A DNA stretch of 64,000 bases from positions 62,001-126,000 of the forward strand of contig CAVZCQ010000006.1 of assembly GCA_963773835.1 (NCBI GenBank). Reading direction: 5' to 3'. Below the pieces are notes generated by a model. The model saw only the letters and a list, made by a program, of their open reading frames with translations. It was not told the origin of the DNA and did not search any database. Both the position numbers and the translations under genes were made by a program. The DNA comes from JOPF136 sp963773835 (GTDB lineage: Bacteria; Acidobacteriota; Terriglobia; Acidiferrales; UBA7541). Shown piece by piece: positions 51,551 to 59,172 of the stretch. The first letter of the stretch is position 1. Each line of letters starts with the position of its first letter.

Positions 51551-52039
51551 TTACCCCGCCACTTCGAAAATGACTTCCAGCTCGACAGGGGTGCCGAGCG
51601 GAAGGCTTGCGACGCCATACACCAGGCGGCAAGGGTTCTTTTCTTTTCCGAAGACGTCTTGCAGCAGCTCCGAAGCTGCGTCAGCGACCTTCGGCTGGTC
51701 GCGGACATCTCCCGAAGTGGCCACCGACACGCCCAGCCGGACGATCCGCGTCACTTTGTCGAGAGATCCCAAATGCTGCCGCGCGACAGCGAGGACGTTG
51801 AGCGCTGCCAGCCGAGCCGCCATGCGCCCCGCTTCCACATCCAGCTCCGCCCCGACGCGCCCGATGAATTTCGGCGCTCGGCTCTCCGTGGGAAGCATTC
51901 CGATAAGAAAAAGTAGATTGCCCGTCTGCACCGCTTCCACATAGGTGCCGAACGGCTCGGGCGGCGCCGGAAGCTGGATACCAAGTTCCTTCAAGCGCTG
52001 CTCGGCGCTGGCAGGCTGCGAGCTTTCGCGTGCTACCAT
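51551..52039 (-). CDS. RidA (YjgF/YER057c/UK114) family protein
   Basis: A 162-residue protein of the RidA superfamily. It keeps the PFGTYVEAVQTGNLLFLIGMLP strand near the N-terminus and the C-terminal NPCRLVYGVASLPLGTPVELEVIFEV segment, in which the Arg matches the substrate-binding Arg of enamine/imine deaminases. RidA proteins hydrolyse reactive 2-aminoacrylate-type intermediates; some family members have other roles. The start ATG lies inside the end of the SDR gene (7-base overlap, ATGGTAG), so translation is coupled. There is no signal peptide. The protein is slightly longer than canonical RidA (about 130), as in the endoribonuclease L-PSP-like subgroup. Confidence 0.9.
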   Translation of the reverse strand: MVARESSQPASAEQRLKELGIQLPAPPEPFGTYVEAVQTGNLLFLIGMLPTESRAPKFIGRVGAELDVEAGRMAARLAALNVLAVARQHLGSLDKVTRIVRLGVSVATSGDVRDQPKVADAASELLQDVFGKEKNPCRLVYGVASLPLGTPVELEVIFEVAG

Positions 52040-52761
52040 TTGCCGACGTGCGCACCGCCGTCCACGTGCAGCACCTCCCCGGTCACCTGACCGGCTTCCG
52101 TCAGATAAACGATCGCGTCCACGATGTCTTTCACCTCGGAAATCCGCCCCATCGGTTGGAGCGTCTTGAGAAAAACCTTCGGGTGATCCTCGTGCATTGG
52201 CGTATCGACAACGCCCGGTGCGACGGCGTTTACGCGTATGCCTTGTTTCACGTATTCCATCGCCAGGCTCCGCGTGACGGCCTCCAGGCCGCCTTTCGTG
52301 ATCATCGGAACCGCAGAGTTCACTCCGGCGATCGGGTGTTCCACCATCGTCGAGGTGATGTTGACGATGCTTCCGCCGGTCTTTTGAGCCAACATTTGTT
52401 TGATCGCGAGCTGGGTGATGAAGAGAAAACCCTCGATGTTGACGGATACGAGAGACCGCAGATCCTCTACCGTGTATTCCGTGAAATCCTTCGAGAAATA
52501 TATGCCGGCGTTGTTGACGAGCGCGTCGATGGATCCGAATTTGGTTTTGGCAACTTCCGCGATCTTTTCCGCCGTTCGAGCTTCAGCGATGCTTCCGTCG
52601 ACCAGCGCGAGGTCATCGGAAGCCTCGAACGCGCCCGACTTGGTGATGTTTCGCGAATTCGCCACCACGTGGTAACGGCGATCCAGAAAAGCTTTCACAA
52701 GGCCTGCTCCGATGCCTTGCGAGCCGCCGGTCACGATTACTGTTTTCTGCGTATTCGCCAT
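52033..52761 (-). CDS. Short-chain dehydrogenase/reductase lacking the catalytic Tyr
   Basis: A 242-residue SDR. The cofactor motif TGGSQGIGAG and the NNAG motif are intact, as is the catalytic-region Ser (NITSTM). At the YxxxK position the sequence reads PMITK: the Lys is present but the Tyr is Pro. The downstream IRVNAVAPGVVDTP is standard. I recall similar PMITKGGL variants in other bacterial SDRs, so this may be a real subfamily with altered chemistry rather than a dead enzyme; that recollection is unverified. ATG 52761 has GGAG eight bases upstream and starts the Rossmann fold at the usual distance; the longer open frame to 52809 adds an unlikely N-terminus. It is the first gene of the SDR-RidA-ADH-peroxiredoxin set. 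Confidence 0.92.
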   Translation of the reverse strand: MANTQKTVIVTGGSQGIGAGLVKAFLDRRYHVVANSRNITKSGAFEASDDLALVDGSIAEARTAEKIAEVAKTKFGSIDALVNNAGIYFSKDFTEYTVEDLRSLVSVNIEGFLFITQLAIKQMLAQKTGGSIVNITSTMVEHPIAGVNSAVPMITKGGLEAVTRSLAMEYVKQGIRVNAVAPGVVDTPMHEDHPKVFLKTLQPMGRISEVKDIVDAIVYLTEAGQVTGEVLHVDGGAHVGKW

Positions 52762-52789
52762 TTCTGATCTCCGGGAAGCGATCACACTC

Positions 52790-52817
52790 AGAATATGGAT
52801 GCGGAGCACTCAGACAA
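52790..52817 (-). promoter_or_regulatory. Possible promoter of the SDR-RidA-ADH-peroxiredoxin genes
   Basis: On the minus strand, TTGTCT (complement of 52812-52817), a 16-base spacer and TATTCT (complement of 52790-52795). Both hexamers match 4 of 6. Confidence 0.35.
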
Positions 52818-52967
52818 AGGTACGGGCGACATCTTCGTATCAGCCGGCGTGACGAGCGGGCTTCACCCTTCCGTTTTCGATGCCGGCGGCACAGGGAGAA
52901 GCGTTGGGCACCGTTGACGTTGTTTTGACACTGCTTTTGGAGGGAAGGAAGTAGAATAGCGGGTGCT

Positions 52968-55244
52968 ATGGACCCCTCTACAAGCCGGGAGCAGTCTGCC
53001 GCTGAGCTGCCGAGCGCTTCGGAAACCGCCCGGCCCGCTCCGGCGGCTTCCAGCGAGCCCGCGGCATCCGCGCCTGCGCTGAGCCTGGAATCCCCCGAGT
53101 TGTACATCAACCGCGAACTGAGCCTGCTGGAATTCCAGAAGCGCGTGCTGGACCAGGCGAAAGATCCACAGTATCCCATCCTGGAGCGCGTGAAGTTCCT
53201 CTCCATCGTCACCTCGAACCTGGACGAATTCTTCATGGTGCGCGTAGCTGGCCTGCAACGGCAGGCGGCGAGCGGCGGACAGGAAGTGAGCGTGGATGGC
53301 CGCACCGCGGCCGCCCAGCTCCAATTAATCCGCGAGGAAGTCCGGAAGCTCGTGGTGGATCTCCACGACCTGCTGCACGGCACGCTGTTGCCGGAGTTGG
53401 CTCGCGAAGGAATCCGCGTACTGGACTATGCGGCATTGTCGCCGGAAGACCAGTCGGCGATGGAGTCGTATTTCCACGAACACGTCTTCCCGGTGCTGAC
53501 GCCGCTGGCATTCGATCCCGGCCGGCCATTCCCACACATTTCCAGCCGCAGCCTGAATCTGGCCGTGGTGGTGGGCGACGGCCAGGGCGCGCACAATTTC
53601 GCACGGATCAAAATCCCGGACACGCTGCCGCGGCTGGTGCCGGTCATCTCCACTTCGCGAGCGGCAAAGAGCCCAAAGGACTCGAAGCTGGGAGCGACTT
53701 TCGTCTGGCTGGAGCAATTGATCGCGGCGAATCTCTCGTGGCTGTTTCCGGGGATGGAAATCCTGGAGTCGTTCGCGTTCCGCGTAACCCGGGATGCGGA
53801 AGTGGCCATCCAGGAACTGGAGAGCGACGACCTGCTGGAAAGCGTGGAAGAGGCCATGCGGCAGCGGCGGTTTTCCTTTGTCGTGCGGCTGCAGGTGGAC
53901 GCGAACATGTCCGAAAGGATCCTGGAGATCCTGGCCAACAATCTGCCCATCGACAAAGAGGACGTGTACCGGATCAACCCGCCCATCGGTTTGGGACGGC
54001 TGATGGAACTCTACTCTCTGGACCGTCCGGACCTGAAAGACAAGCCCTTCCTGCCGTCGGTTCCGGCGGGCCTGGGCGCGGATTCGGGAGAAGACATCTT
54101 CACGGTGATCCGGCGGGACGACGTGCTGCTGCACCATCCCTACGAATCGTTCCAGCCGGTGGTGGAATTTCTGCGCGAGGCGGCGCGCGACGCGAACGTG
54201 CTGGCCATCAAAGTCACGCTGTACCGCGTGGGCCGCAACTCGCCGATTGTAGCCGCGCTTTTGGAAGCGGTGGAGCGCGGGAAGCAGGTGTCGGTCCTGG
54301 TGGAGTTGAAGGCGCGCTTCGACGAGGAGAGCAACATCGAGTGGGCGAGACGGCTGGAAGATGCGGGCGTGCACGTGGTGTACGGGCTGGTGGGCATGAA
54401 GGTGCATTCAAAAATCAGCCTGGTGGTGCGGCGCGAGGGCGACGCCATCCGCCGGTATGTGCACCTGGGAACGGGCAATTACAATCCCACGACCGCGCGC
54501 ATTTACACCGACTTCGGGTTTTTCACCTGCAATGAGCTGATTGCGGACGACGCCACCAATTTTTTCAACGCTTTGACGGGATATTCGAGGAAAAACGAGC
54601 CCCACGAGCTGCTGGTGGCTCCGGTGAACCTGCGGCATCGGCTCGAGGAAATGATTCAAAGGGAGATTGCGCTGCAGAAAAAGGGCGAGCGCGGCCACTT
54701 GATTTTCAAAATGAACGCGCTCGAAGACCCGCAAATGATCCGGCTGCTCTACCAGGCTTCGCAGGCGGGGGTGAAAGTGGATTTGCTGGTGCGCGGGCTG
54801 TGCTGCCTGCGGCCGGGCCTGAGCGGAGTGAGCGAGAACATACGCGTGACGAGCATCGTGGGCCGCTTCCTGGAGCACAGCCGGGTGTATTACTGCCGCA
54901 ACGGGGGCAACGAGGCGATTTTCCTGGGGAGCGCGGACCTGATGCGGCGCAACCTGAGCCATCGGGTGGAAATCCTGTTTCCCATCACCAGCCAGAAACT
55001 GATCCAGCGCATCAAGGACTTCCTGGATATCGAACTGCGAGATGAACGGAAGGCCTACCACCTGCACCACGAAGGGCGGTACACGCGCAGCAGCCGGTGG
55101 GACCAGCCGGACGTGATGGACAGCCAATCCTACCTGCTGTCGCACGAGCGCGCGCCGCTCAAATCCGGCCGGTCGATGGCCGTCGTGGCGCCGCGCAAAC
55201 GGCGCGTGGCAGACCGGCGAAGCCCGGTCCGGCCGAAGAACTGA
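52968..55244 (+). CDS. ppk1: Polyphosphate kinase 1
   Basis: A 758-residue PPK1, which reversibly makes inorganic polyphosphate from ATP. The N-terminal domain has the conserved YINRELSLLEFQKRVL and LSIVTSNLDEFFMVRVAGL. The phosphorylated His is His480 (KVHSKISLV) and the second active-site His is His637 (EHSRVYY); their spacing of 157 equals that of the two catalytic His in E. coli PPK (435 and 592). Other signatures are LVELKARFDEESNIEWARRLE and LGTGNYNPTTARIYTDFG. A 40-residue Ala/Ser/Pro-rich N-terminal extension precedes the domain. Upstream, TTGACA (52925-52930) and a good TAGAAT (52952-52957) occur, but their 21-base spacing is too long for a standard promoter. The ribosome site is weak. 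The gene is divergent from the SDR gene. Confidence 0.96.
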   Translation: MDPSTSREQSAAELPSASETARPAPAASSEPAASAPALSLESPELYINRELSLLEFQKRVLDQAKDPQYPILERVKFLSIVTSNLDEFFMVRVAGLQRQAASGGQEVSVDGRTAAAQLQLIREEVRKLVVDLHDLLHGTLLPELAREGIRVLDYAALSPEDQSAMESYFHEHVFPVLTPLAFDPGRPFPHISSRSLNLAVVVGDGQGAHNFARIKIPDTLPRLVPVISTSRAAKSPKDSKLGATFVWLEQLIAANLSWLFPGMEILESFAFRVTRDAEVAIQELESDDLLESVEEAMRQRRFSFVVRLQVDANMSERILEILANNLPIDKEDVYRINPPIGLGRLMELYSLDRPDLKDKPFLPSVPAGLGADSGEDIFTVIRRDDVLLHHPYESFQPVVEFLREAARDANVLAIKVTLYRVGRNSPIVAALLEAVERGKQVSVLVELKARFDEESNIEWARRLEDAGVHVVYGLVGMKVHSKISLVVRREGDAIRRYVHLGTGNYNPTTARIYTDFGFFTCNELIADDATNFFNALTGYSRKNEPHELLVAPVNLRHRLEEMIQREIALQKKGERGHLIFKMNALEDPQMIRLLYQASQAGVKVDLLVRGLCCLRPGLSGVSENIRVTSIVGRFLEHSRVYYCRNGGNEAIFLGSADLMRRNLSHRVEILFPITSQKLIQRIKDFLDIELRDERKAYHLHHEGRYTRSSRWDQPDVMDSQSYLLSHERAPLKSGRSMAVVAPRKRRVADRRSPVRPKN

Positions 55245-55506
55245 CGCAGGACCGAGGCCGCGACGTTCCTGCAGCCGGAGCAGGCACCATTCCCCGGAAG
55301 CCTACCTAGCCTGGTTGTCTCGCAAGGCCAAGCCGGAGTTCTATTCGCAGAACTGCGGAGCGTGCCAGCCAGAGGGGCATCCCGCACGCGCGGGATCGTG
55401 CCTCTACAGCGCGCGGAAATCGGCGGAGTCGGAAATCGGTTTCCGTTCGCGACGCAAGTCCAGCGGCGGGGATATGACCGCCCGCGAGAACGGGCGGAAA
55501 TAAGAG
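55245..55506. other. Intergenic region after ppk1 with one hairpin
   Basis: No gene is supported. An imperfect inverted repeat spans 55371-55405 (TCCCGC/GCGGGA inner stem, GGCA/TGCC and AGAGG/CCTCT outer). No T-run follows on either strand, so it is unlikely to be a simple terminator; it may be a dispersed palindromic repeat. Confidence 0.3.
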
Positions 55507-55531
55507 AGCGGGCCGGCAGAGCCGGCCCGCT
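55507..55531 (-). terminator. Intrinsic terminator of the cold-shock protein gene
   Basis: A perfect 11-bp GC-rich stem, AGCGGGCCGGC and GCCGGCCCGCT, with a 3-base loop. On the minus strand it is followed by CTCTTATTT. It lies 15 bases beyond the stop codon at 55546. Confidence 0.72.
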
Positions 55532-55545
55532 GGGTGTGAATGGTC

Positions 55546-55749
55546 TCAGAGGCTGGTAACGTTCTCGGCTTGGAGCCCTTTCGGCCCCTTGCGGACCTCG
55601 AATTCAACTGCCTGGCCTTCGGCGAGCGTCCGGTACCCATCCGCCTGAATGGCGGAATAGTGCACGAAGACGTCCTCGCCGCTCTGGCGGGTAATGAACC
55701 CGTAGCCCTTGGATGCGTTGAACCACTTGACTGTTCCTTGTTCTCTCAC
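55546..55749 (-). CDS. Cold-shock domain protein (CspA family)
   Basis: A 67-residue single cold-shock domain protein that binds single-stranded RNA/DNA and acts as an RNA chaperone. It begins VREQGTVKWFNASKGYGFI (RNP1 KGYGFI) and continues DVFVHYSAI (RNP2 DVFVHY) to the C-terminal GLQAENVTSL, covering the whole five-strand OB fold. The start is GTG (complement of 55747-55749) with AAAAGGAAG about ten bases upstream; the open frame extends further, but the domain and ribosome site fix this start. A terminator follows the gene, and a second intrinsic terminator lies in its presumed leader (55817-55844), which suggests control by antitermination. Confidence 0.95.
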   Translation of the reverse strand: MREQGTVKWFNASKGYGFITRQSGEDVFVHYSAIQADGYRTLAEGQAVEFEVRKGPKGLQAENVTSL

Positions 55750-55816
55750 TTCTGTTGCTTCCTTTTCAGTTCGAAGAGTAGTTTGTGACTCGTGAACGCT
55801 TCCAGCCGTTGCCAAC

Positions 55817-55844
55817 AAAAAAGGCTGCAGGTCACCCTGCAGCC
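55817..55844 (-). terminator. Intrinsic terminator inside the presumed leader of the cold-shock gene
   Basis: On the minus strand, GGCTGCAGG, loop GTGA, CCTGCAGCC, then TTTTTT: a perfect 9-bp stem with six T. It lies 67 bases upstream of the GTG start, with no supported minus-strand gene upstream that it could serve. A leader attenuator is the simplest reading. Confidence 0.65.
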
Positions 55845-55893
55845 CTGTTGAACGAATCCAAGAAGGTCCCACAAGAACAGCAAACCCGAAATC

Positions 55894-55922
55894 AGACTAG
55901 CAAAAGGCCTGAAGAAGGCCAA
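55894..55922 (-). promoter_or_regulatory. Possible promoter of the cold-shock gene
   Basis: On the minus strand, TTGGCC (complement of 55917-55922), a 17-base spacer and TAGTCT (complement of 55894-55899). It is weak, but would give a leader of about 140 bases containing the terminator, a length like that of known cspA leaders. Confidence 0.35.
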
Positions 55923-56098
55923 GAAAAATCTTCGCATCGGCCGCAAAACCGAAAGGTGTCCGCTTCCGCGACACGGCGTCCCAGGAGCGGGATGAGACCG
56001 GGGCTCGAGGGACCCGCCTGGCGCGCCAACTCCACGAAAATAGAACGGTTGCGGCGCGGCCAGCTGGCCCCTAGTATGCACTTGCACGCCAGGACAGG

Positions 56099-56139
56099 TT
56101 CCCAGAGGCCTCGCGAATTTTAGGCGCGAGGTCTGGGAA
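56099..56139 (+). promoter_or_regulatory. Strong hairpin just before the RsbU-like gene
   Basis: TTCCCAGA-gg-CCTCGCG (56099-56115) pairs with CGCGAGGTCTGGGAA (56125-56139): 15 bp with a 2-base bulge and a 9-base loop. The GAGGATCC ribosome site and GTG start follow within 15 bases. There is no T-run, so a translational or mRNA-stability role is more likely than termination. Confidence 0.42.
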
Positions 56140-56153
56140 CGAGGATCCGCCCC

Positions 56154-57338
56154 GTGCAGACAAGCATGAATCCCACCGCAGATTCCGCCAGCGCGGCCCC
56201 GGCCGCGCCATTGCGCGTGCTGATCGCCGAGGACCAGCCGGACGTGAGCGAAGCGCTGCGGCTGCTGCTGAAAGGAGCCGGCTACGCAACGGAATGGGCC
56301 AATTCGCCGGCGCGCGTGCTGGATGCGCTGGCCCGCGCCCCATTTGACGCGGTGCTGCTGGATTTGAATTACACCCGCGACACAACCTCGGCGGAGGAAG
56401 GGCTGGAGCTGATCGCGCGCCTGCGCGAACTGGACCGCACGCTGCCGATGATCGCCATGACCGCCTGGGGCAGCATCGAGATTGCGGTGGAAGCCATGCG
56501 GCGCGGCGCCGGCGACTTCGTGCAGAAGCCGTGGGACAACGCGCGGCTGCTCTCCACACTCGGAAAGCAGATCGAGCTCGGCCGGACGGCACGGAACGAA
56601 AGCGCCCGGCAGTCGCGCGAGCGGGCCGAGCACGAAGAGGCGCGGGAAATACAGGTGAGCCTGCTGCCCAAATCGCTGCCGGAATTTGCGGGGATGGAAA
56701 TGGCGGCGGACTGGCTGCCCAGCCGTGTGGTGGCGGGCGATTACTACGACGTGCTGAAATTCAGCGATACGCGCGCGGCCGTGTGCGTGGCGGACGTATC
56801 CGGCAAAGGGCTGCCTGCGGCGCTGCTGGTCTCGACGGTGCAGGCGACGGTGCGGGCCTTTGTGCACGAGACGGTGCCGGCGGGCGCGCTATGCCAGCGG
56901 GTGAACGCGATCCTGTGCAGCCATCATCTGGAAGGCCGGTTTGTTACCTTCTTCTTCGCGATCGTGGACCGCGAAGCCGGGACACTTTGCTATTCGAATG
57001 CAGGCCATAACGCGCCAGTGCTGGCGCGCGCGGATGGCTCGCTCGTCCGGCTGCGCGAGGGCGGCCCGATTCTGGGAGAGTTTCCCGACGCGCCGTACGA
57101 ACAGGCTTCGGTTCCCTTCGGAGCCGGCGACCGCCTGCTGATTTTTACCGACGGAGTTTCCGAGGCGCACGGGCCGGGCGAAGAGGAATTCGGGGAGGAG
57201 CGCCTGTGTTCGATCATGCGCGACTCGCGCGGGCAGTCCGCGGCGGAACTGCGCCGGCGCATTCTGAGCGGGGTGCACGAGTTCCGCGACCGCCCGCTCG
57301 AAGACGACGCCACCATGCTGATCGTGGCGGGGCGCTAG
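56154..57338 (+). CDS. Response regulator with PP2C (SpoIIE/RsbU-type) phosphatase output
   Basis: A 394-residue cytoplasmic protein. The receiver (about 20-145) has the E-D acidic pair (LIAEDQPDV), the phosphoacceptor in AVLLDLN, Thr in AMTAWG and Lys in VQKPW, all intact. A short coiled-coil linker (about 150-175) leads to a PP2C-type SpoIIE domain (about 180-393): SRVVAGDYYDVLKF, then VCVADVSGKGLPAALLVS, CYSNAGHNAPVL, LLIFTDGVSEAHGPGEEEFG and LEDDATMLIVAGR, carrying the metal-binding Asp residues. Such proteins dephosphorylate anti-sigma-factor antagonists or similar partners. The start is GTG 56154 with GAGG about nine bases upstream, or ATG 56166. No antagonist or anti-sigma kinase gene is adjacent. 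Confidence 0.93.
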   Translation: MQTSMNPTADSASAAPAAPLRVLIAEDQPDVSEALRLLLKGAGYATEWANSPARVLDALARAPFDAVLLDLNYTRDTTSAEEGLELIARLRELDRTLPMIAMTAWGSIEIAVEAMRRGAGDFVQKPWDNARLLSTLGKQIELGRTARNESARQSRERAEHEEAREIQVSLLPKSLPEFAGMEMAADWLPSRVVAGDYYDVLKFSDTRAAVCVADVSGKGLPAALLVSTVQATVRAFVHETVPAGALCQRVNAILCSHHLEGRFVTFFFAIVDREAGTLCYSNAGHNAPVLARADGSLVRLREGGPILGEFPDAPYEQASVPFGAGDRLLIFTDGVSEAHGPGEEEFGEERLCSIMRDSRGQSAAELRRRILSGVHEFRDRPLEDDATMLIVAGR

Positions 57339-57364
57339 CTCTCGCATCAGCAGTCACGCCTCGC

Positions 57365-57393
57365 TGGCCAGCATTCCCCACCCACCGTATACT
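57365..57393 (+). promoter_or_regulatory. Promoter of the RNase P RNA gene
   Basis: TGGCCA at 57365-57370, a 17-base spacer and TATACT at 57388-57393 (5 of 6). The predicted start, about 57399-57401, coincides with the 5' end of the RNA structure. Confidence 0.55.
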
Positions 57394-57398
57394 GGAAG

Positions 57399-57907
57399 TG
57401 GCGGGTGAGCCGGACGGCCGCTGGTCCGTTCCGCTTCGGCGGGAGGACTGGAGGAAAGTCCGGACTCCACAGGACAGCGCGCCTGGTAACACCAGGGGGC
57501 TGGGGAGAACAGACAGGTCCCGAAGCTTCGGGAGTCTGTTCCACCGAGCCACGGAAAGTGCAACAGAGAGCAGACCGCCGCCGCTTCCCACCCTGTGAGC
57601 AGCCCGAGGCAAAACCTCAGGATGCTCCCCATTCGTGGGAAGCGAACGGTAAGGGTGAAACGGTGGGGTAAGAGCCCACCGCCCCGGTGGTGACATCGGG
57701 GGCAAGGTAAACCCCGCGCGGAGCAAGGCCAAATAGGAGGGGAGGGCCGGTCCGGTCCGCAACCCCGGTTTCGCAAGGAATCGGGGGGTCAACCCTCGGG
57801 TAGGCTGCAGGAGCCGCGCAGCAATGTGCGGCCCAGAGGAATGGCCGTCCTCACGCGCGCGACGAGCGATCGCCGCGGGCGTGAGACAGAATCCGGCTTA
57901 CAGGCTC
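57399..57907 (+). ncRNA. rnpB: RNase P RNA, bacterial class A
   Basis: The RNA subunit of RNase P, which cuts the 5' leader from pre-tRNAs. Conserved regions appear in order: GAGGAAAGTCCGGACTCC (about 57451), GTGCAACAGAGAGCAGACCG, the GGGTGAAACGGTGGGGTAAG stretch with GAGCCCACCG, GAGCAAGGCCAAATAGG, GGGTAGGCTGCAGGAGCC, CAGAGGAATGGCCGTC and finally ACAGAATCCGGCTTAC. The ends pair as P1 (GTGAGCCGG at 57405-57413 with CCGGCTTAC at 57893-57901). At about 505-510 bases it is longer than the E. coli RNA (377). Part of the extra length is a stem at 57850-57885 (CTCACGC/GCGTGAG) between the 3' conserved regions. ORFs called within it are spurious. The integrase gene ends only about 25 bases past its 3' end. 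Confidence 0.96.
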
Positions 57908-57930
57908 GCCCGCCAACATCTACTTTGTTT
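57886..57930. other. Candidate attachment site at the 3' end of rnpB
   Basis: The 3' end of rnpB (ACAGAATCCGGCTTACAGG) and the few bases after it lie directly against the integrase stop codon. Elements that integrate in RNA genes usually regenerate the 3' end, as seems to have happened here. The second copy would be beyond the right edge, so this is inferred from position only. Confidence 0.35.
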
Positions 57931-59172
57931 TCAGTTTGTTTGGGATTTCTCGGTCGTGGTTCCCAGATCACTGTGCCCAAACTGTGCCCAATTCTCCAGC
58001 CCTTCCCCATTCTCCATCAGGCGACGCACTCGCTCCCGAAGCTCTTTTACAAACGGTGTGTAGTGCTTCTCGACCGTGTCTATGGTGTCCCCAAGCAGTT
58101 TGGCTATGTCGTACGGGCTGCCACCACGTGCCAGCATGTCCACCGCGAACGTGTCGCGGTACCGGTGCGGGTGGGCGTCTAACACTCCTGCTCGACGGCC
58201 GAAGGCGAGCATCCGCTCGTAGAGCCGGGGGCGGGTATAAGGCTTGCCTGTGTTCGGATTGAGTAGCACCCGCTCTTCAACGCTCGGATTGCGGCGAGCG
58301 TGCTCGGTCTCAAGCGCGAACAGCAGCTCCGGATGGATGGGGAGAATGACCCGCTTGCGGCGCTTCAGTGTAAGTCGGTTGATCTCTTTCGCGCTCCAGT
58401 CGATCTCTCCCCAATGCAGGCCCGCCGCGTCCGATCCGCGCAGTCCGGTCCACCGAAGGAGCAAAAATGCCAGCAGATCGTTACCCGTTGCCTTGCGCAG
58501 CTTGCAGAGCTGGTCTGCCGTGAAAGGCTGTGCGCCTGATTCCGGTTGATCGCCAGGCCTTCCTTCCATCCTCACGGGATTGATCCTGAGCAGTTCGCAT
58601 TCGACGGCATGGCGAAAGATGCGGTGCAGGATAGCCACGTCCAATATCAGACCGCCGCCGCCGCGCGAATTCTTGCGCTTCCGGATCTCAGCCATTCGCC
58701 ATACTTTGAAGTTCTCAACCACGTTCTTCGTGATCCGTTCGAGTTCCGTTATGTTTTGGCTTGTGAGGAAAGACTCGAAGGCCCTCGCTGTCTGTTGGTA
58801 TCTCTCCCAAGTTGACGCGCGGAGCTTTCCAATCAGGATGCGGCGCTGCGCCTCGGCCGAGAAGGAGCTTTTCAGATCAGCCCACGTTGGCATGGGCGGA
58901 GGAGGGGTCGGTTCGGGCTTGGGGATGTACCCTGCACTGCTAGCTAGCTTTTCAAACGTGCCAGAAGGAAGCACCCGTTGCAACTCGGGCCAGTAAACAG
59001 AGTCGGGCCCCCTTTCCATTGCAAGGCTCACCTTTTGAGCCCACTCAGTGGCTGTGGCATTGTTCTTCGTGCCCAGGGAGAGGCGGATTCGCTCGCCGCG
59101 TATTCGACCTTCGAGCCCGTACACGGCCCAGCCCTTTCTCTTGCGCACGCTCAACTCGATCGCGCTTCGCAT
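57931..59172 (-). CDS. Tyrosine recombinase / site-specific integrase
   Basis: A 413-residue integrase. The N-terminal part (1-90) resembles an AP2-like arm-binding domain; the core-binding SAM-like domain is at about 100-190 (LRASTWERYQQTARAFESFL); the catalytic domain is at about 210-390. Catalytic residues are Arg in RWTGLRGSDAAGL, Lys in the LTLKRRKR hairpin, His-x-x-Arg in HRYRDTFAVD and the nucleophile Tyr in EKHYTPF. The position often held by His/Trp (LGH) is Asp here (LLGD). It catalyses integration and excision by strand exchange at attachment sites. ATG 59172 overlaps the stop of the HTH gene by one base (TGATG), so the two are coupled; an upstream TTG is less likely. The gene ends about 25 bases from rnpB, pointing into it, as expected of an integrase next to its own attachment site. 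Confidence 0.94.
   Translation of the reverse strand: MRSAIELSVRKRKGWAVYGLEGRIRGERIRLSLGTKNNATATEWAQKVSLAMERGPDSVYWPELQRVLPSGTFEKLASSAGYIPKPEPTPPPPMPTWADLKSSFSAEAQRRILIGKLRASTWERYQQTARAFESFLTSQNITELERITKNVVENFKVWRMAEIRKRKNSRGGGGLILDVAILHRIFRHAVECELLRINPVRMEGRPGDQPESGAQPFTADQLCKLRKATGNDLLAFLLLRWTGLRGSDAAGLHWGEIDWSAKEINRLTLKRRKRVILPIHPELLFALETEHARRNPSVEERVLLNPNTGKPYTRPRLYERMLAFGRRAGVLDAHPHRYRDTFAVDMLARGGSPYDIAKLLGDTIDTVEKHYTPFVKELRERVRRLMENGEGLENWAQFGHSDLGTTTEKSQTN

Noticed and set aside
55746..56867. Minus-strand open frame that might explain the terminator in the cold-shock leader
   Set aside because: It is antisense to the receiver-PP2C gene and has no domain or ribosome site, so it does not account for a terminator.
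57347..57792. Several short open frames on both strands
   Set aside because: They lie within or over the RNase P RNA gene and its promoter.
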